Notes: generated from the letters alone by a model not told the origin. 64,000 nucleotides of DNA from JBARRO01 sp049644265 (GCA_049644265.1 JBARRO010000048.1:1-64000); one strand, 5' to 3'. Positions 26,421 to 35,039 are shown, counted from the first letter of the stretch. Numbers and translations are program-made.

Positions 26421-27113
26421 TTAGCCTTTGAACTTAAAGTCAAGCGTTGCCTTTCCGCTTGCGTCGACCTTCACTTTACCGGTCTGCACACCGTATTTTT
26501 CGTGCCAGGCCTCGACCGTGTACTCACCGGCAGGGAGTCCTTTCAGTGTGAAGGATCCATCATCGCCGGTTACGCCGTAGAACGGATGACTGAAGACGCC
26601 GATGTACGCGCCCATCCAGCTGTGGACTTCACACTTGACCTTGAAGGTCTCGGGTTTGTCGAATTTCTTGGTCATCTTCATGTTCTTTATGGGCTGAGCC
26701 TGGTTGAACTGCGTGTTGAGCTTGGACAGGCTATGAACGTTGTGGAGCGTTGGGTCGCTGTTCTTGATTTCCAGCTCCTGGTTGACCATAATGCCGAGAA
26801 CATGGGGCTTGTAGACGCAACCCATCTGATCGAACAGAAGTTTGTCAGAAGGTGTCGCGAACGTTTTTCCACCGAGTCCATCCTTCACATACACCAGAAC
26901 GTTCTTCAACGTTCCGTTCTTGTTGACAACAACCTCTTCACCGTACACGTCTGTTGCATGAGCTTTCTTGCAGACGGGGTCTGCATTCATGAGAATGCGC
27001 GAAGCAGCAGGCGCCTTCCCTTCGAATGTTACTTTACCTGACACATCCCCCGCCACAAGTGAAGCGGTCAGGGCAAGTACCAGGACCGCGACAGCCAACA
27101 TGATCTTACGCAT
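26421..27113 (-). CDS. Exported cupredoxin-like / carboxypeptidase-regulatory-fold protein
   Basis: 230 residues with a signal peptide (cleavage near LVAGD). Residues ~22-160 look like a plastocyanin-related fold: DPTLHNVHS and FKVKCEVHSWMGAYIGVF supply His, Cys, His and Met in the order of a type 1 copper site. Residues ~165-230 (VTGDDGSFTLKGLPAGEYTVEAWHEKYG) match a carboxypeptidase regulatory-like beta-sandwich. Similar proteins sit near oxidases and may carry electrons or copper in the periplasm. AAGGAGT precedes the ATG. Confidence 0.8.
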   Translation of the reverse strand: MRKIMLAVAVLVLALTASLVAGDVSGKVTFEGKAPAASRILMNADPVCKKAHATDVYGEEVVVNKNGTLKNVLVYVKDGLGGKTFATPSDKLLFDQMGCVYKPHVLGIMVNQELEIKNSDPTLHNVHSLSKLNTQFNQAQPIKNMKMTKKFDKPETFKVKCEVHSWMGAYIGVFSHPFYGVTGDDGSFTLKGLPAGEYTVEAWHEKYGVQTGKVKVDASGKATLDFKFKG

Positions 27114-27166
27114 GAAATTACTCCTTCCTTAGATTTGAATCCTTTGAGTTACTGATGGTGAACGTA

Positions 27167-29821
27167 CTACTTTATGTCTGCGACCGCCGCGCTTCGACGG
27201 CCGAGACTCCAAACATAGTTCTGAAGAGCTTTGATCTGCTCATCCGAGCTTCCTCCATACACCGTCTCGTCAGGTCCTTTCCCTTCAAAGAAGAATGCGG
27301 GCATCCGCGTGCCGGGCTGCAGCTTTTGCGGATCGTTCAGCCATTGAATAATCCACTCGGGCTTCAACCGGGAGCTCGCCATGGCCAGATTCGGTGCGAG
27401 ATCTGACGCCGTCTGCTCTCCTCCCAGCTTCACCGGGCCGGAGGGATGACATTTTCCGCACTGGTACGTATCAAAAAGCTTCTTGCCTGTTCCAACGTAT
27501 TTGGGATCGGCGACCGTCGCTGCGTAATCCCTGATTTCAAGATCCTGTTTTGACATCCCGAGGAAGTATTTCTGGACTTTTGAGACTTCTTCATCGGTCA
27601 GACTGAACGTCGGCATGCGTATTTGCAGCCACGGGCGAATCGTTGTCGGGTTCTTCAGGAAATTATGGAGCCAAGGCTCCTGCACCTTTGCTCCCTGGCT
27701 TTCCGGAAGCAACGGCGGACCTATCGCAGGCTCCTCGTACTTTGCAAGAACGTACCCTCCGCGGTCTTCGAGCTGGTGACATTGCATGCAATTGTACCGC
27801 ATCGTTACGCGGCGTCCGGCTTCAATGTCCTGCTTTCGCTTGTCGTAGACTTGCTGATACTTCGGCAACGGAACATCCTTCGTCATACTGATGAGGAAAA
27901 GCCTCAGTTCCCGGATTTCTTCGTCGTTGAACGTGAAGATCGGCATCTTCTGGGCAATACGTTCCGTCAGATATTGTCGCGGATTCCTTAATTTACCGTA
28001 CACCCATCCTCTCCACGTATGTTGAACCCAGACCGCTCCGGTCGAATCTACCCGAAACTCTTCTGTCCCCACATGGCTGAGCTCCTTGGTGTCCCCAAAA
28101 TCCATCTGCTCGGCCTTCTTTCGACCGAACTCCGAAAGCTCGACAGAAACTTTTCCCTCCTTCTCCGTCCCTTTGATGTCGTGACAGCCGAAACAACCAT
28201 ATTCACGTATCAGCTTGTCCCCGCGCGCGATCAGGTCGGGATTGCCAAGGTCGAGCGTCTTCTTCTCAAACGTCCGGTCATCCTTCATGGTAAGAAGGTA
28301 CGCGACGACGTCTCTTGCCTCCGAGTCGGAAAGCCTCAGACTCGGCATTCGAGTTTCCGGATTGTAATGACGCGGATTCTTGAGCCAATCAAAGAGCCAA
28401 TCTCCGGTAACTTTGCTTCCCACGCGAGTCAGTTCCGGTGCGATGTCGTACGTTGTTCCACGGGAGTCGCGAACCGTCATGAAATTCCCGGCGACATGGC
28501 ATGCCTGGCATCCGACCGATTCAAAGATTCTTTTCCCCTGGGCCGCACTCCCGCCGACAAATGATCCGCGGGGTCTCGCAAATTCAAAGTTGGATGACTT
28601 GGAGAGATTCACGAGAAATGCCGTGACGGCCTCGGCCTGGTCGTCCGTGAATTTGAAATTCGGCATTCGCGTATGCGGATTGTACTCTTTCGGATTCCGA
28701 ACCCACCGGAAGATCCACTCCGGTTTCGCCTTGGCAGTCACGGAATTCAGCGGCGGGCCGATTTTCGCGAGGTCGGAATATCCTTTGATTTCATGACAGC
28801 CGTAGCAGCCTGAATCGATGATGAGTTGCTTGGCACGCGTGAACGGTTGAGCATACTTGAGGACAGATTCGTTATAATGACACGAATTGCAGGTAGCGTA
28901 GACGTCGTTTCCTCTGAGAATCGGCGTCTCCCAGTAATGGTCCTCGTCGCCGTGAGCAAACCCAGTCGTGAGCGCAGGACCCTGACCACGATGGCAGGGA
29001 GTGCAGCCGAATGTTTCCGGATTGTGCTTTGCCAGAAGTTCCGGCATCGGATGTTTGCGATAGGGCTCCGGTGCATCCGCCATAACATCGTCCGCCCATC
29101 CGGCATGACAGGTCTGGCAGCGATCCACCCGGGCCTTGATTTCCTGAAACGGAGTCAACTCAAAATCATTCAGCACAAGCTGTCGTACAGCGATCGGCGC
29201 CGCTTTTGCCTTCTCGATCTTTGAGGCAAACCCGTTGGCCTTTGCGTACATAGCTTTCAGGTCCGCCTGGGCTTTCATAACTGCATCTTTATACTTGTTG
29301 ACGACGATGTCGAGCGTCGCAACCTTGCTTTCGAGGTCGGTCTTCTCGCCGAAATGCCTGGCGATGGCGGCATCGTGCTTGTCCAATTCGACTTTCTCGC
29401 TCAACCCAGACTTCCCTTCCGAGAGGGCTTTCTTATACTGGAAATACGCCGCGTCAGATCGGCTTCGCGCAAACCTCCATTCGCGCGTCGCAATATCGAG
29501 GTCTTCCTGCAGTTTCTCCTTCGCCTTTACCGTCTTCATGTACTCGTCAGACTCCAGCCCCTTGTTTGCCTCCGCCAGCGCCTGATTCAATTGCGCTGCC
29601 TGGGATGAATCGATTTCCTGCAACGCCGCCTGGCGCAGGGAGTCTGTTTTCTGAGCATACAGCTCGTAGTAGCGGGCCTGATATTCCTTCCACGGCCGTC
29701 GCACCTTCACTTCATCCCACACCGCCCATACCGTCCCGAGGAACAGCAATCCACTGAACGCAACGTAGAACAGCTCGTAGTTGCGGGATTCGACAGGTGT
29801 TTGTGATCGCTTATCGAACAT
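27167..29821 (-). CDS. Membrane-anchored octaheme c-type cytochrome with long coiled coil
   Basis: 884 residues. One N-terminal transmembrane helix (~17-36), a long charged coiled coil (~45-215), then eight CXXCH heme sites starting at Cys235, 273, 311, 339, 438, 543, 678 and 788. Several modules share the NPRxYNPxTRMPxxxxxDxEA pattern of mono-heme cytochrome c domains (~340-410, 430-515, 535-650, 775-880). It lies between the cytochrome b genes and the oxidase genes, so it most likely replaces cytochrome c1 and soluble cytochrome c, shuttling electrons from the bc complex to subunit II. This role is inferred from position. Confidence 0.85.
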   Translation of the reverse strand: MFDKRSQTPVESRNYELFYVAFSGLLFLGTVWAVWDEVKVRRPWKEYQARYYELYAQKTDSLRQAALQEIDSSQAAQLNQALAEANKGLESDEYMKTVKAKEKLQEDLDIATREWRFARSRSDAAYFQYKKALSEGKSGLSEKVELDKHDAAIARHFGEKTDLESKVATLDIVVNKYKDAVMKAQADLKAMYAKANGFASKIEKAKAAPIAVRQLVLNDFELTPFQEIKARVDRCQTCHAGWADDVMADAPEPYRKHPMPELLAKHNPETFGCTPCHRGQGPALTTGFAHGDEDHYWETPILRGNDVYATCNSCHYNESVLKYAQPFTRAKQLIIDSGCYGCHEIKGYSDLAKIGPPLNSVTAKAKPEWIFRWVRNPKEYNPHTRMPNFKFTDDQAEAVTAFLVNLSKSSNFEFARPRGSFVGGSAAQGKRIFESVGCQACHVAGNFMTVRDSRGTTYDIAPELTRVGSKVTGDWLFDWLKNPRHYNPETRMPSLRLSDSEARDVVAYLLTMKDDRTFEKKTLDLGNPDLIARGDKLIREYGCFGCHDIKGTEKEGKVSVELSEFGRKKAEQMDFGDTKELSHVGTEEFRVDSTGAVWVQHTWRGWVYGKLRNPRQYLTERIAQKMPIFTFNDEEIRELRLFLISMTKDVPLPKYQQVYDKRKQDIEAGRRVTMRYNCMQCHQLEDRGGYVLAKYEEPAIGPPLLPESQGAKVQEPWLHNFLKNPTTIRPWLQIRMPTFSLTDEEVSKVQKYFLGMSKQDLEIRDYAATVADPKYVGTGKKLFDTYQCGKCHPSGPVKLGGEQTASDLAPNLAMASSRLKPEWIIQWLNDPQKLQPGTRMPAFFFEGKGPDETVYGGSSDEQIKALQNYVWSLGRRSAAVADIK

Positions 29822-29848
29822 TTATCTGTCCACAAGATTTGAAAGATA

Positions 29849-29986
29849 CCACGAAGGACACCAAGAACACTAAGGGTAAATACGCAGCCTTCAATGAACG
29901 ATGTCTCATTCGTGTTATTCGTTGCATTCGAGAAATTCGTGTCTCAGTAAGTGACCTGATCTTCGTGCTCCCCGTGTCCTTCGTGG
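29849..29986. repeat. 138-bp inverted-repeat element with 9-bp internal periodicity, copy 1
   Basis: Ends are perfect 13-bp inverted repeats: CCACGAAGGACAC (29849-29861) and GTGTCCTTCGTGG (29974-29986). The left arm is CACGAAGGA, CACCAAGAA, CACTAAGGG; the interior has ATTCGTGTT, ATTCGTTGC, ATTCGAGAA, ATTCGTGTC (29908-29943); the right arm is CTTCGTGCT, CCCCGTGTC, CTTCGTGGT. No coding capacity. Confidence 0.8.
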
Positions 29987-30042
29987 TTATACGTTAAACC
30001 AGGGGGTAACCCAGATATACTTAACCGGATTCGCACCGAACG
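29921..30042. repeat. Direct repeat A: duplicated 3' end of the downstream-half cytochrome b gene plus element
   Basis: About 120 bases nearly identical to 30151-30271 at an offset of ~230. Positions ~29988-30041, read on the minus strand, would encode FGANPVKYIWVTPWFNV and a stop, matching the last codons of the cytochrome b gene ending at 30216 (FGASPVKYIWVTPWFNI). It is a gene-end remnant with no start of its own. Confidence 0.8.
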
Positions 30043-30087
30043 TTTTTCAAACATCGAACTGTCCGCTGAGAATTGAAAGTCGTTTTA

Positions 30088-30215
30088 CCACGAAGGGCAC
30101 AAAGGACACTAAGTAATATGTGCTCTTGAAATATCTCTTTAGCTCTACTCGTTGCATTCGAGAATTCGTGTTTCAGTAAGTGACCTGATCTTCGTGCTCT
30201 TCGTGTCCTTCGTGG
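30088..30215. repeat. 128-bp inverted-repeat element with 9-bp periodicity, copy 2
   Basis: Left arm CACGAAGGG, CACAAAGGA, CACTAAGTA (from 30089); right arm CTTCGTGCT, CTTCGTGTC, CTTCGTGGT (30190-30216). The outer ends CCACGAAGG and CCTTCGTGG are complementary. The right end stops exactly at the stop codon (30216-30218) of the cytochrome b gene. Confidence 0.8.
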
Positions 30216-30271
30216 TTATATGTTAAACCAGGGGGTAACCCAGATATACTTAACCGGACTCGCACCGAACG
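30151..30271. repeat. Direct repeat B (gene-borne copy)
   Basis: Partner of 29921-30042. Positions 30216-30271 are the genuine 3' end of the cytochrome b gene; the rest is the right half of the inverted-repeat element. Confidence 0.78.
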
Positions 30272-31118
30272 CAAGCGGAGCCAGCCGCAAGATAATCTTG
30301 ATGATCAACCCCACCATGGTGACGAACAAAAACGATACAATTGAATATCTCAGAAACCCGAGTTTTTTCATGAGCTCTGTATTCTGCTTCTTCAACCAAT
30401 ACAGCGGAATCGTGGAATAATAACCCAGCACCACGACGGCGCCGAAGATGAAAGCTACAGGATTGATTGAGGCATCCGGCATGCGGGTTGGGATCCCGAA
30501 CATCTCCGAAAAATCGACGTTCGTCAGGACGGCAACGTAGTGCGGATCCCATCTTTCGCCGGGCAAAAAGAAGTTCCACCCAGGCCCCCGGAGAAACGTT
30601 CCGATGAAGATCAGGAATACCCAGAGGATGAGAAAACCGAACGCAAATGTGGTCACCGCAAACTTGCGTTCCTTAAACGTGTAGTAGCCGTTCCCTTTCT
30701 CGTTGATGTCGATGTACGGGATGGCCATGAGCCCGACAATAATGAGAGAAGGAAGCACTACGCCTGCAATCCACGGATCAAAATACACGAGCATTTCCTG
30801 AAGTCCGAGAAAATACCAGGGCGCCTTCGACGGATTGGGCGTGAGCGCGCGGTTCGCAGGCTCTTCAAGCGGAGCGTCGAGCGTGATGGACCAGATAACC
30901 ATCACCGCCATCACGGCAATTGTCGCCAGAAACTCCACGCGCACGAGATACGGCCAGACCTGTACCTTGTCATCCTGCTTCGCCTCATCCGGCAGATCCT
31001 GACTGTCATTCTTGCGCGCCTTCTTCCAGGCATGGATGGTGAAGTAGACGACTGAAACCAACAGAAGAACAATCGGGATATTGTCCGGCTTCGTGATGAT
31101 TTCGAGGAACTGGCTCAT
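30216..31118 (-). CDS. Cytochrome b, C-terminal half (subunit IV / PetD-like)
   Basis: A 300-residue membrane protein corresponding to the second half of cytochrome b. It has the PDNIP segment near the N-terminus, WSITLDAPLEEPANRALTPNPSKAPWYFLGLQEML with the PEW-like quinol-site region (here SKAPWYFLGLQE), and several following helices. An extra N-terminal helix and a longer C-terminus than b6f subunit IV are present. With the N-terminal half at 31290 it forms a split cytochrome b, as in b6f-like complexes. Its 3' end is duplicated downstream. Confidence 0.9.
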   Translation of the reverse strand: MSQFLEIITKPDNIPIVLLLVSVVYFTIHAWKKARKNDSQDLPDEAKQDDKVQVWPYLVRVEFLATIAVMAVMVIWSITLDAPLEEPANRALTPNPSKAPWYFLGLQEMLVYFDPWIAGVVLPSLIIVGLMAIPYIDINEKGNGYYTFKERKFAVTTFAFGFLILWVFLIFIGTFLRGPGWNFFLPGERWDPHYVAVLTNVDFSEMFGIPTRMPDASINPVAFIFGAVVVLGYYSTIPLYWLKKQNTELMKKLGFLRYSIVSFLFVTMVGLIIKIILRLAPLAFGASPVKYIWVTPWFNI

Positions 31119-31179
31119 AGGGTGCTCTCAAACATGTTTTTGGCAGTGCCGATGACGGGTGTAGAACTGGTGAATTTAG

Positions 31180-31282
31180 CCGCAAAAGTCGCCAAGGAGT
31201 CGCAAAGGGCGCAAAGCAAAAATTAATTCATGACTTTTGTCTTCTCTTTGCGATCTTTGCGTCTACTCTGCGTCCTTTGCGG
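31180..31282. repeat. 103-bp inverted-repeat element with CGCAAAGNN 9-mers
   Basis: Two 37-base arms of about 75-80% complementarity. Left: CGCAAAAGT, CGCCAAGGA, GT, CGCAAAGGG, CGCAAAGCA. Right: CTTTGCGAT, CTTTGCGTC, TA, CTCTGCGTC, CTTTGCGGT. Both arms carry a 2-base insertion at the mirrored place. It lies seven bases after the stop of the N-terminal cytochrome b gene. Confidence 0.8.
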
Positions 31283-31289
31283 TTTGCTT

Positions 31290-32060
31290 CTAAAACGTCT
31301 TCTTCCCCGTGTCCGGACCCGAAATACCTCCGTCCTTCCTTACACGCCAAAAATGGACCGCCATAAAGATTGTCGCAATGACCGGAAGAAAAATACAATG
31401 ACCGACATAGAATCGAAGCAGCGTCGGAGGGCCGACTTCCGTTCCGCCGAGCAGCACGAACCGCACGTCGTTATCCGGGCGCATACCGAGCTGTGCACCA
31501 AACGGACCTTCGTGTCCAAGCAGCGGAGTTGCACGCGCCATGTTCGTTCCAACCGTCACCGCCCATATCGACAACTGGTCCCACGGAAGGAGATATCCGG
31601 AAAAACTCAGAAGGAATGTCAACACGAGCAGGAGCACACCGACCACCCAGTTGAACTGGCGGGGTGGTTTGTACGATCCGGTGAGGAACACGCGGAACAT
31701 GTGCAGCATAACCGTCAGGACCATCGCGTGCGCAGCCCATCGATGCATGTTGCGAATAAGTGGACCGAACGGGACGTCGTTCATCAGGTACTTCATGTCC
31801 TCATACGCGTACTGAGCAGTCGGCCTGTAGTAGAACATCAGGATGATGCCGGTGATCGTGAGGATAAGAAAGAGAAGAAACGTAATACCACCCATTCCCC
31901 ATGTGTATCCGATGTTCGTTGCATGGCGCGGAACTCTGACAGGATGCAGATGGAGAAAAACGTTGTCGACAATCTGGAGAGCGCGGTTCCGCTGCGTGTC
32001 CTGATAGGAATGCCGGAAGATCGATTTATAGACTTCAGTTTTCTTGAAGGATTCAAGCAT
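31290..32060 (-). CDS. Cytochrome b, N-terminal half (cytochrome b6-like)
   Basis: A 256-residue, four-helix protein binding two b hemes. Helix B ligands are His106 and His120 (HRWAAHAMVLTVMLH); helix D ligands are His221 and His236, spaced by 14 residues as in cytochrome b6. FSGYLLPWDQLSIWAVTVGT forms the quinol-oxidation site region. It is the core of a quinol-cytochrome c oxidoreductase with the Rieske protein encoded 15 bases upstream. Confidence 0.95.
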   Translation of the reverse strand: MLESFKKTEVYKSIFRHSYQDTQRNRALQIVDNVFLHLHPVRVPRHATNIGYTWGMGGITFLLFLILTITGIILMFYYRPTAQYAYEDMKYLMNDVPFGPLIRNMHRWAAHAMVLTVMLHMFRVFLTGSYKPPRQFNWVVGVLLLVLTFLLSFSGYLLPWDQLSIWAVTVGTNMARATPLLGHEGPFGAQLGMRPDNDVRFVLLGGTEVGPPTLLRFYVGHCIFLPVIATIFMAVHFWRVRKDGGISGPDTGKKTF

Positions 32061-32075
32061 CGAATAAATCTCCTC

Positions 32076-32702
32076 TTAACCTGTGTACGGCAGGAATGCA
32101 CCCGGCTTGGTCCATTCCCCCTTTTCATACAAGAACTTGACGCTCCGGTCGATTTCAAGCTCACCGTCGTCCGCCAGGCCGATCGAAGCGCGTTCGAGGG
32201 GCCGCGGCGCAGGGCCTTCGAAATTCATTCCGGTCTTGTAAAATCCGCTTCCATGGCAGGGACACTTGAATTTGATATCAGAGGGAAGCCAGCGGGGTGT
32301 ACAGCCAAGGTGTGTGCAAATGGAGATGAGGGCGTAGAAACCCTCTTTCTCGCGGATGATCCAGACCCGTTTTTCATCCTTAAATTTTTCGCTGACCTCG
32401 CCGACCACAAAATCCTGGGGAAATCCTGCCTTGAACTTCGTGGAGGGTTCAAACAGAACGCGGGGAAACATGAAGCGCAGTGCGCCGACCGTGGAGGTGA
32501 CAATGAATCCGAGAAAGCCGAGCCATCCGACAACGGAAAGCAGGTTCCGCCGACTCATGCGCCAGATGCCGGGGTCTTTTTCCGGAGCGCGATCCTGCTT
32601 GGCTTTTCGTACGGGGGAAGTTGTCAGCTGGGGAGCCGGTTTCGGCGGAGGTGCAGCCGCAGGCTGGTTGGCTGACGCGATATCGGGAACTTGATCTGAC
32701 AT
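32076..32702 (-). CDS. Rieske [2Fe-2S] protein of the bc complex
   Basis: 208 residues from ATG 32702, which has GAAGGA six bases upstream; the frame open to 32771 is unlikely. A Pro/Ala-rich N-terminus (~12-30) precedes a single membrane anchor (~53-76) and a soluble domain with cluster motifs CTHLGC (129-134) and CPCHGSGF (147-154), both Cys-His pairs intact. It passes electrons from quinol to the cytochrome c subunit on the periplasmic side. Confidence 0.95.
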   Translation of the reverse strand: MSDQVPDIASANQPAAAPPPKPAPQLTTSPVRKAKQDRAPEKDPGIWRMSRRNLLSVVGWLGFLGFIVTSTVGALRFMFPRVLFEPSTKFKAGFPQDFVVGEVSEKFKDEKRVWIIREKEGFYALISICTHLGCTPRWLPSDIKFKCPCHGSGFYKTGMNFEGPAPRPLERASIGLADDGELEIDRSVKFLYEKGEWTKPGAFLPYTG

Positions 32703-32778
32703 TGACATTCCTTCGTGCTTTAAAGAGTGTCGAATTCGATGAGCGGCGCCATTCACGAACGGCGTCCGCAATCAACCG

Positions 32779-33105
32779 TCAGGCTGCGGCAGCAACCTCA
32801 TCTTCCCTCTTCACCATGTCGATGGTTTCCCACGGACAGTACTTCGCGCACAGCTTGCAGCCAATGCAGATCTCTTCGTCAACAACAACGATTCCGTTCA
32901 CACTGACGTAACCATGCTCCTCAGGATTCTCAGGCCCGGGAATCTTGTACAAACAATCCACGGGACAGAATTCAATGCACACTTCGCAACCGGTGCATCC
33001 TTCGGGATGGACAATGGCCACGAGAGGAGATTTTTTTTTCTTTTTTGGCGCGGGAGGAGACGCGGGCTTGATGCTTGGTAAAGATGCTATCGGGGTATCA
33101 CTCAT
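32779..33105 (-). CDS. Dicluster 4Fe-4S ferredoxin
   Basis: 108 residues. Two ferredoxin motifs, CTGCEVCIEFCPVDC and CIGCKLCAKYCPW, can hold two 4Fe-4S clusters. A ~30-residue N-terminal extension is rich in Pro and Ser and ends with a Lys run (PKKKKKS) encoded by a long A-tract at 33031-33046. No signal peptide, so cytoplasmic. It is the first gene of the respiratory operon, 76 bases before the Rieske start; whether it feeds the bc complex or another enzyme is unknown. Confidence 0.88.
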   Translation of the reverse strand: MSDTPIASLPSIKPASPPAPKKKKKSPLVAIVHPEGCTGCEVCIEFCPVDCLYKIPGPENPEEHGYVSVNGIVVVDEEICIGCKLCAKYCPWETIDMVKREDEVAAAA

Positions 33106-33163
33106 TTACCGTTCTTGAGAATTCCGCGAGAGTGGGTGCGATTTTTTCCTCTGATAATGCTCC

Positions 33164-33192
33164 AATATAGCTATGGGTGTTCCTATTGTCAA
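33164..33192 (-). promoter_or_regulatory. Promoter of the bc/oxidase operon
   Basis: Minus strand TTGACA (33187-33192), 17 bases, TATATT (33164-33169). It predicts a leader of about 50 bases before the ferredoxin ATG at 33105. Confidence 0.75.
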
Positions 33193-33324
33193 GAAAAATT
33201 CCAGGAATCATTCCTGCGAACGTCGTTCCGACGACTTTCATGTCAATCGTTTACGGTGTCAATTTCATTTCCCCCTTTTGATTGAACCTACAGGTCATTG
33301 TTGCTACTGTCATTAATGGGTGCC

Positions 33325-33353
33325 TTGCACACGGCTCGTCAAAATGCTATATT
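33325..33353 (+). promoter_or_regulatory. Promoter of bshC
   Basis: TTGCAC (33325-33330), 17 bases, TATATT (33348-33353), about 46 bases before ATG 33399. It is divergent from the respiratory promoter. The 33106-33398 spacer holds nothing else that I recognise. Confidence 0.7.
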
Positions 33354-33398
33354 GACACGGTTCGAGGAGCCACGTATCACTTTTCGGAAACCTTCCCC

Positions 33399-35039
33399 AT
33401 GACCTGGATCGACTACAAGGACCTCAACATCACCGATGGAGCATTTAGTCGGTTATTCCTCGACTATATCGGCGATTACCAAAAGGTTCAGAAATTCTAC
33501 GGCGGCAACTTCCGGGATGAGAGCGCCTGGCGCTCCGTGCTGGAAAAAGTCTCAAATCGTGCGATGGATCGCGGGCCGATCGTCCAGATCCTCTCCAACC
33601 AGAACCGCAATTTCCAGTGCGGCATCAAGACTTTGGCGAATATCGACCTCCTGTTGAACGACAACACCGTTGCCGTCGTCACGGGACAACAGGTCGGCCT
33701 CTTTACGGGTCCCCTCTATACCATCTACAAAACCCTGACGGCGATCAAACTCGCGGAGCAGATCAATGCAAAGTACCAGGACTATCACGCTGTGCCGGTG
33801 TTCTGGCTGGAGGGCGAGGATCACGACTACGAAGAAGTGACCAGGATTAATTTGATTAATGGATCGAACGATCTGGTTCATATCGAATATCCTCTTGAAG
33901 CGAAGAGAGAAAAGAAGAACGTCGGGGCGGTCGGGAAAATTGAATTTACGGACTCGATCAACGACCTTTTCGGAGCGATCGATCAGACGCTCATCCAGAC
34001 GGAGTTCAAGCCGAAGGTTTTGGACCTCTTCAAAACAGCGTATCAGAAGGGAATGACCTTCAACAAAGCCTTTGTGCATTTGATGAATGTTCTGGTTGAA
34101 GACTCGGGATTAATCTTTTTCGACCCGAACGATCCCGATGCCAAGAAACTCGTAGCTCCCATTTTCCAACGGGAGATCACGGATACGCCGAAGATCGGAC
34201 AGCTCGTGATCGACCAAAGTGTAGAGCTCGAAAACATTTACCATGCACAGGTGAAGCCCCGCTCGATCAACCTTTTCCTTTTTCATGGAGGCGGACGGTA
34301 TCCCATCGAGCCCCACCCAGACGGCTACTCACTAAAAGGAACCCGCCAGCATATCACGAAGGAAGAGATGAGCGGATTTCTTAAGAATTCGCCCGAGCTG
34401 TTCAGTCCGAATGTTGTGCTCAGACCGATATGTCAGGACTGGCTCCTCCCCACCGCCGCCTACGTAGCAGGACCCTCGGAAGTCGCTTATTTTGCGCAAT
34501 TCCGGCCGTTGTACGAAGAATTCAACATACCCGAGCCAATCATTTATCCGCGGGCAAGTGTGACAATACTTGAAGAAAAGGTGGAGAAAGTGTTGACCCG
34601 GTTTGCATTGCAGGTCACACAGTTTTTTGAGGATGTGGAGTTTCTGAAGCAGAAGATCGCGGTGCAGATTTCGGATTTCAAAGTCGATGAACTCTTCGCC
34701 AGCACCAACGGCGCCATCGAAGAATCTTTGAACAGTTTGCGAAGCGGGATGCAGACCATCGATCCAACCCTTATGGGAGCGCTCGACAACACACTCGGAA
34801 AGATCAAATCCCAGATCGATGTGTTGAAAGAGAAGACCCTTGCTGCGCAGAAGCGTCAGCACGAAGTCTACCTGCGTCAAATCGACAAGGCAGCAATTTT
34901 CCTGTTTCCGAACTCAAACTTCCAGGAGCGCGAGCTGAACGTGCTGTATTTCTTGAATAAGTATGGATTGGAATTTGTGCGATGGCTGAATAATGAGATA
35001 GAGATTGATAAGTTTAAGCATCAGGTGGTGAAATTGTAG
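33399..35039 (+). CDS. bshC: Bacillithiol biosynthesis enzyme BshC (cysteine-adding)
   Basis: 546 residues from the ATG at 33399 (the frame is open to 33282, but that part overlaps the promoter). Family-specific blocks are NTVAVVTGQQVGLFTGPLYT, VPVFWLEGEDHDYEEV (the HDYEEV active-site region), FLPTAAY-like LLPTAAYVAGPSEVAYFAQ and YPRASVTILE. A coiled coil runs from ~415 to 500. BshC joins cysteine to glucosaminyl-malate as the last step of bacillithiol synthesis, the low-molecular-weight thiol of many Bacteroidota and Firmicutes. The other bsh genes are not in the window. Confidence 0.93.
   Translation: MTWIDYKDLNITDGAFSRLFLDYIGDYQKVQKFYGGNFRDESAWRSVLEKVSNRAMDRGPIVQILSNQNRNFQCGIKTLANIDLLLNDNTVAVVTGQQVGLFTGPLYTIYKTLTAIKLAEQINAKYQDYHAVPVFWLEGEDHDYEEVTRINLINGSNDLVHIEYPLEAKREKKNVGAVGKIEFTDSINDLFGAIDQTLIQTEFKPKVLDLFKTAYQKGMTFNKAFVHLMNVLVEDSGLIFFDPNDPDAKKLVAPIFQREITDTPKIGQLVIDQSVELENIYHAQVKPRSINLFLFHGGGRYPIEPHPDGYSLKGTRQHITKEEMSGFLKNSPELFSPNVVLRPICQDWLLPTAAYVAGPSEVAYFAQFRPLYEEFNIPEPIIYPRASVTILEEKVEKVLTRFALQVTQFFEDVEFLKQKIAVQISDFKVDELFASTNGAIEESLNSLRSGMQTIDPTLMGALDNTLGKIKSQIDVLKEKTLAAQKRQHEVYLRQIDKAAIFLFPNSNFQERELNVLYFLNKYGLEFVRWLNNEIEIDKFKHQVVKL

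Noticed and set aside
29849..31282. Transposable element (MITE) with target-site duplication
   Set aside because: Inverted ends exist, but no direct target duplication flanks the elements and no transposase is present; the internal 9-bp periodicity is not a MITE trait. Left as unexplained repeats.
33282..33398. N-terminal extension of BshC
   Set aside because: It covers the predicted promoter and lacks family similarity; ATG 33399 matches the family start.
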